In this document: one piece after another, positions 30,494 through 33,880 of the stretch
Position numbering within the stretch: position 1 is the first letter of the stretch
Layout: every line of letters starts with the position of its first letter
Assembly: GCA_964429195.1 (NCBI GenBank)
Contig: CAYSBC010000019.1
Location: 1 to 33,880 of the forward strand
Reading direction: 5' to 3'
DNA from: JBBAFM01 sp041655415
GTDB lineage: Bacteria; Bacillota; Clostridia; Peptostreptococcales; JAAYPU01
DNA length: 33,880 bases
Notes under the pieces: model-generated
What the model was told of the DNA's origin: nothing
Seen by the model: the letters and a program-made list of their open reading frames with translations, nothing else
Databases searched by the model: none
Translations under genes and position numbers: made by a program

Positions 30494-31867
30494 CTACTCT
30501 ATATCATATTTCCATATTTTTTCATACAAACTGGTCCTGCTCACATCTAACATTTTAGCAGCCTTGGATTTATTTCCTTTCGTCTTGACTAAAATATCCA
30601 TAATCGTTTTTTTCTCGATATCTTCTAAAATATCTTTTAATTTTGTATAGCGATTAACTATATAGGTATGACTATTATTTTGTATTTGAATGGGTAAATC
30701 CTCCAATTTTATTTCATTGCCCGTTTCAATGAGGTTAATGGCTCTTTCGATGACATTTTCCAGCTCTCTTACATTTCCAGGCCAATAGTATTCCTTCAAG
30801 TATTTCATTGCTTCCTTGGATACTTTAACAATATGACGTCCACATTGGGCAGATAACCTATCTAATAGATAAGTGACTAAGACATCGATATCTTCAATCC
30901 TATCTCTGAGTGGCGGAATAGTAATATTCATCACATTCAATCGATAATAAAGGTCTTCTCTGAATTTTCCTAATTTAATTTGTTTCTCCAAATCCTTATT
31001 CGTCGCCGCAATAATTCGCACATCTAGTTCAATACTTTTTAGTCCGCCTATTCTTTCGATAACCTTTTCCTGCAAAACCCTTAACAGCTTTACCTGCATA
31101 TGGAGAGGCATTTCACCTATTTCATCTAAGAAAATACTGCCTCCGTTTGCATATTCAAACTTGCCTATCTTGCCGCCTCTTTTAGCTCCGGTGAAGGCAC
31201 CTTCCTCATAACCAAACAATTCTGATTCCAATAGTTCCGAAGGAATCGCCCCACAATTGACCTTGACAAATGGACCTGTTTGTCTGTTGCTGGCTGTATG
31301 TATAGCATGAGCAAACAGCTCTTTCCCTGTTCCGCTTTCCCCATAAATCAAAACATTGGAATTCGTTAGAGCCGCTTTTTCAGCCATATATTTTGTCCTT
31401 ATTATTTCAGAGCTCATACCAATAATGTTATCAAAATTATACTTTGCATCCCTTACTTCCCTTAATGCCTTCTTGTAATAATCTAGCTCACTCTGCATCT
31501 CCAGCACTTTGTCCGATAAGGTCTTTAAATCCTGCACATTTTTAAACATAATGCGCCCAATTACACCAATAATTTTCCCATCATTATAAATGACACGTCG
31601 CATAACAATTTTTTTCTCACCATTTATAATTTGTATATCACCTATTTCATCTTTTCCTGTAGCAAGGGCAATATGAAGCCTTGTGTTATCTACAACCTCT
31701 GTTACATGTTTTCCAATAACGTCTTCCCTTGTTTTATGAACATAATCCAAGAATGGCTGATTAACTAGTACTACTTTTGCTTCCCTATTAATGACCACAA
31801 TGCCCTCATAAACGTTATCAAATATTTTATCCAATAGTTTTTCTTTACTAGTCAAAATGTTATCCAT
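30494..31867 (-). CDS. Sigma-54 dependent transcriptional activator with PAS domain
   Basis: This is an enhancer-binding protein that activates sigma-54 RNA polymerase. The PAS domain covers about 12-105. The AAA+ domain has Walker A GESGTGKE (176-183), the sigma-54 contact loop GAFTGA (223-228), and Walker B GGSIFLDEI (242-250). A Fis-type HTH lies at the end, GNKSKAAKMLDVSRTSLYEKI. It has 457 residues, with AGGAG 8 bases before the ATG. The intact GAFTGA means true sigma-54 activation. It is the first gene of the set with yhaO-yhaN and diverges from feoAB. The only sigma-54 type promoter I found in the window is in front of bcd; a link is inference. Confidence 0.93.
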   Translation of the reverse strand: MDNILTSKEKLLDKIFDNVYEGIVVINREAKVVLVNQPFLDYVHKTREDVIGKHVTEVVDNTRLHIALATGKDEIGDIQIINGEKKIVMRRVIYNDGKIIGVIGRIMFKNVQDLKTLSDKVLEMQSELDYYKKALREVRDAKYNFDNIIGMSSEIIRTKYMAEKAALTNSNVLIYGESGTGKELFAHAIHTASNRQTGPFVKVNCGAIPSELLESELFGYEEGAFTGAKRGGKIGKFEYANGGSIFLDEIGEMPLHMQVKLLRVLQEKVIERIGGLKSIELDVRIIAATNKDLEKQIKLGKFREDLYYRLNVMNITIPPLRDRIEDIDVLVTYLLDRLSAQCGRHIVKVSKEAMKYLKEYYWPGNVRELENVIERAINLIETGNEIKLEDLPIQIQNNSHTYIVNRYTKLKDILEDIEKKTIMDILVKTKGNKSKAAKMLDVSRTSLYEKIWKYDIE

Positions 31868-31957
31868 AAATTACGCTCCTATTTAAAGATACCTCTCTAA
31901 ATTTTTTGATTCATTCTTCCTTTTTTAATTTTTAAGAAGATGTTCCGTTTTGCTAAC

Positions 31958-31966
31958 ATTATACCA
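31958..31966 (-). promoter_or_regulatory. Extended -10 promoter of the sigma-54 activator gene
   Basis: TGG-TATAAT on the - strand (31966-31958), about 90 bases before the ATG. No good -35 was seen, but an extended -10 can compensate. The rest of 31868-32096 holds no gene; on the + side I see only weak promoter-like elements for feoA (TTGAAT at 32021, TATATT at 32046, 19 bases apart). Confidence 0.5.
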
Positions 31967-32096
31967 TACTGAGATATGAAATAATAACTAAATTAAGTTG
32001 AATGGCAGGCAAAAGTCTTATTGAATTATTATGCAAGTTGATTCATATATTTAAAGAAGGAATATGTTCTTTCAAGAATTGATGCGTGAGGTCTGT

Positions 32097-32315
32097 ATGA
32101 AATTAAGCCATGTGAATAGAGGTCAAGAATTTATAATAGAAAACATAAAGGATAAGTCTATTCGAGAGCAGGCTATTCGCTTAGGCCTATTTACCGGAGC
32201 CCAAGCAAGCTGCTCCCATAAGCTTCCCTGTGGACCTTTAGTTTTAAAAATGGGTATGATAGAAATTGCTGTCAGCAGAAAGAGTGCAAAAAATATCGAA
32301 ATTACGCTGATATAG
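32097..32315 (+). CDS. feoA: Ferrous iron transport protein FeoA
   Basis: FeoA is a small SH3-like cytoplasmic partner of FeoB. The typical opening MKLSHVNRGQEFIIENI is followed by REQAIRLGLFTGAQASC and the final strand EIAVSRKSAKNIEI. I chose ATG 32097 (72 residues), which has GAGGT upstream and matches the usual FeoA start. An ATG at 32064 in the same frame would add eleven residues and has AGAAGG three bases before it. It lies 10 bases before feoB. Confidence 0.9.
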   Translation: MKLSHVNRGQEFIIENIKDKSIREQAIRLGLFTGAQASCSHKLPCGPLVLKMGMIEIAVSRKSAKNIEITLI

Positions 32316-32325
32316 GAGTTTTTTA

Positions 32326-33880
32326 ATGCAGAATATTAAAATAAATAAGGTTAAAAACAGCATGGGGGAAGATTGCCCTTTAACACTTGTTCTTGCAGGG
32401 AATCCCAATGTTGGAAAGTCTGTATTTTTCAATACTTTAACTGGTGCTTATGTGGATGTGTCCAATTTTCCCGGCACAACTGTTGACCTCAGTATAGGGG
32501 CCTTTGATCGCTATACTGTCATCGATACCCCAGGAATTTATGGAGTATCTTCTTATAATGATGAAGAACGTGCAGCCCGAGATTCTATCCTCTACGCTGA
32601 TCTTGTTTTAAATGTTGTTGATGCTGTACATATTGAGAGGGATCTCTTTTTGACACAGCAGATCATCGATATGGGTCATAAAGTCATTGTTGCCCTTAAT
32701 ATGATGGATGAAATTGAGAAAAAGGGTATTCAAATTAACATGAAAAAACTCTCCCAGCTCCTTGGTGTTCCTGTCATTCCTGTCTCTGCCATAAAAAATA
32801 TCGGCATGAATAGGGTTAAAGCTGAAATAGTGATGGGAGGCAAGGTTGGCAATAGAATTCCGGAAATAGATGAACAAATAAAGGCAATAGCCTCAAGCGC
32901 TTATACGGAGGGTGAGGCCCTTATGATGCTTGAAGAAGATGAAAATATACTGGAGAGGCATCAATCTACAAAGAAATATGCCTATAGAGAAATTTTCTAT
33001 AACCTTCGGAGAAATGTTGTCAATAGAATTGTTAGACTTACTGTGGACTATCCTCCTGAAACTCCCTCCATCCTTGGAAATTTTGGACATATGATGTTAA
33101 AACCATTGACCGGAATCCCACTTTTAGCCGTGATGCTCTTTATAATGTATCAATTGATTGGGGTCGTCATAGCACAACATATAGTCTCTATTACAGAAGA
33201 GCTCCTCATGGGAACCTATTATTACCGCTTTATCATGTCTATTATGGTTTCATTTTTAGATATCAGGAGCTTGCTCGGCTCGCTCCTCATCGGTGAATTC
33301 GGAATACTCACCATGGTTCCTATTTATATTCTGGGGCTTTTATTACCCCTGGTTATTGGCTTCTATTTACTCATCTCTCTTTTGGAAGACTCAGGTATTC
33401 TGCCAAGAATCGCCGTTCTCGTTGACAGAGTGTTCAACTTTTTAGGGCTTAACGGAAGGGCCGTCATTCCTATGATATTAGGCTTTGGTTGTGTGACCAT
33501 GGCCATTATAACCACACGTATACTCGGTTCCAAAAGAGAGCGGCTTATTGCGACAGTTCTTTTGAGCATAGCCATACCTTGCTCCGCTCAATTAGGCATT
33601 ATTTCGGGTATTGCAGCCAAACTCGATCCCTTTTATACCCTCGTCTACTTTTTGACTATTTTCATCGTATTTACGCTCCTTGGTATTCTTCTCAATATTC
33701 TTTTACCCGGTCAATCTTCCGAATTGCTCATGGATATACCGCCTATCCGAGTTCCTCAGATTAAAAATGTACTGCAAAAAACAGCTATGAAATCCAAGTT
33801 GTTTTTGCTTGAGGCCGGACCTCTATTTGCACTTGGCGCTATTATCATAACTGTTTTAAACTATACTCATGGTTTAACGG
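32326..33880 (+). CDS. feoB: Ferrous iron transporter FeoB, variant type (runs off window)
   Basis: This is a GTP-driven Fe(II) importer, open from ATG 32326 to the window end (518 codons). The G domain is complete: G1 GNPNVGKS (25-32), NFPGTT, G3 DTPG (67-70), G4 NMMD (125-128), G5 SA (154-155). Membrane segments start at about residue 260. The first gate motif, normally GFGCNVPA, is GFGCVTMA here, and the second, normally CGARL, is CSAQL in IPCSAQLGI. DTPG replaces the usual DLPG. This variant is sequence-distinct from the style of the feoB fragment at base 1. AGGAG precedes the ATG. Confidence 0.93.
   Translation, partial: MQNIKINKVKNSMGEDCPLTLVLAGNPNVGKSVFFNTLTGAYVDVSNFPGTTVDLSIGAFDRYTVIDTPGIYGVSSYNDEERAARDSILYADLVLNVVDAVHIERDLFLTQQIIDMGHKVIVALNMMDEIEKKGIQINMKKLSQLLGVPVIPVSAIKNIGMNRVKAEIVMGGKVGNRIPEIDEQIKAIASSAYTEGEALMMLEEDENILERHQSTKKYAYREIFYNLRRNVVNRIVRLTVDYPPETPSILGNFGHMMLKPLTGIPLLAVMLFIMYQLIGVVIAQHIVSITEELLMGTYYYRFIMSIMVSFLDIRSLLGSLLIGEFGILTMVPIYILGLLLPLVIGFYLLISLLEDSGILPRIAVLVDRVFNFLGLNGRAVIPMILGFGCVTMAIITTRILGSKRERLIATVLLSIAIPCSAQLGIISGIAAKLDPFYTLVYFLTIFIVFTLLGILLNILLPGQSSELLMDIPPIRVPQIKNVLQKTAMKSKLFLLEAGPLFALGAIIITVLNYTHGLT

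Noticed and set aside
31950..31966. Sigma-54 promoter for the activator gene itself (TGGTAT...TAGCA, GG-N10-GC)
   Set aside because: The spacing fits but both hexamers are poor, while the same bases form a consensus TGG-TATAAT sigma-A extended -10.
32001..32020. Sigma-54 -24 element (TGGCAG) before feoA
   Set aside because: No TTGC element lies at the required distance downstream.
1..33880. The two FeoB ends being one gene across a circular junction
   Set aside because: The right-hand FeoB is cut at about residue 518 and the left fragment has only the last 106 residues, so a middle part would be missing; the sequence styles also differ. It cannot be fully excluded from this window alone.

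Overview
The window looks like chromosomal DNA from a low-GC, anaerobic Firmicute of the class Clostridia. The support is AT-rich sequence with strong GGAGG-type ribosome binding sites, butyrate-type fermentation genes (bcd-etfBA, buk), acetylated diaminopimelate synthesis (dapH), a lysine riboswitch, CIRCE control of htpG, two FeoB iron transporters and YhaN/YhaO proteins. I cannot name the species. I see no transposon, phage gene, CRISPR array, rRNA or tRNA; this reads as ordinary core chromosome, not an island.

Layout. 1-321 is the C-terminal end of a feoB cut by the window edge. 322-693 holds a promoter, a lysine riboswitch and an intrinsic terminator, which lead asd-dapA-dapB-dapH (694-4144, + strand). 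A promoter with a structured leader then drives a diverged GreA-like factor and the bL25/Ctc ribosomal protein (4456-5493). On the - strand follow bcd-etfB-etfA (8553-5558), with a sigma-54 type promoter upstream, htpG with a perfect CIRCE, a SipW-type signal peptidase and butyrate kinase. A two-component system (12842-15470, + strand) comes next. A purine-salvage group follows on the - strand: xpt, then a BMP lipoprotein, a double ABC ATPase and two permeases (20978-15601). A lone hemolysin III/TrhA-type membrane protein sits on the + strand at 21282-21950.

From 21993 to 31867 all genes are on the - strand. Read in transcription order they are: a sigma-54 dependent PAS regulator with yhaO-yhaN; a metallophosphoesterase; metA; an MBL hydrolase with a PrsW-type protease; and mgtC-recX-yerC. 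Diverging from the regulator, feoA and a second, sequence-distinct feoB (32097-33880) run off the right edge.

Most products are recognisable families. The observations I think most worth checking are regulatory: a GG-N10-GC sigma-54 promoter in front of bcd-etfBA with palindromes upstream, while a GAFTGA activator is encoded 22 kb away; a hairpin that would bury the signal peptidase ribosome binding site; a structured leader on the GreA-like gene; and related TTATTAC inverted repeats near the purine transporter and trhA. Two protein-level points are the YhaN-type ATPase with a membrane hairpin instead of a zinc hook, and the FeoB whose core gate motif differs from the usual one.
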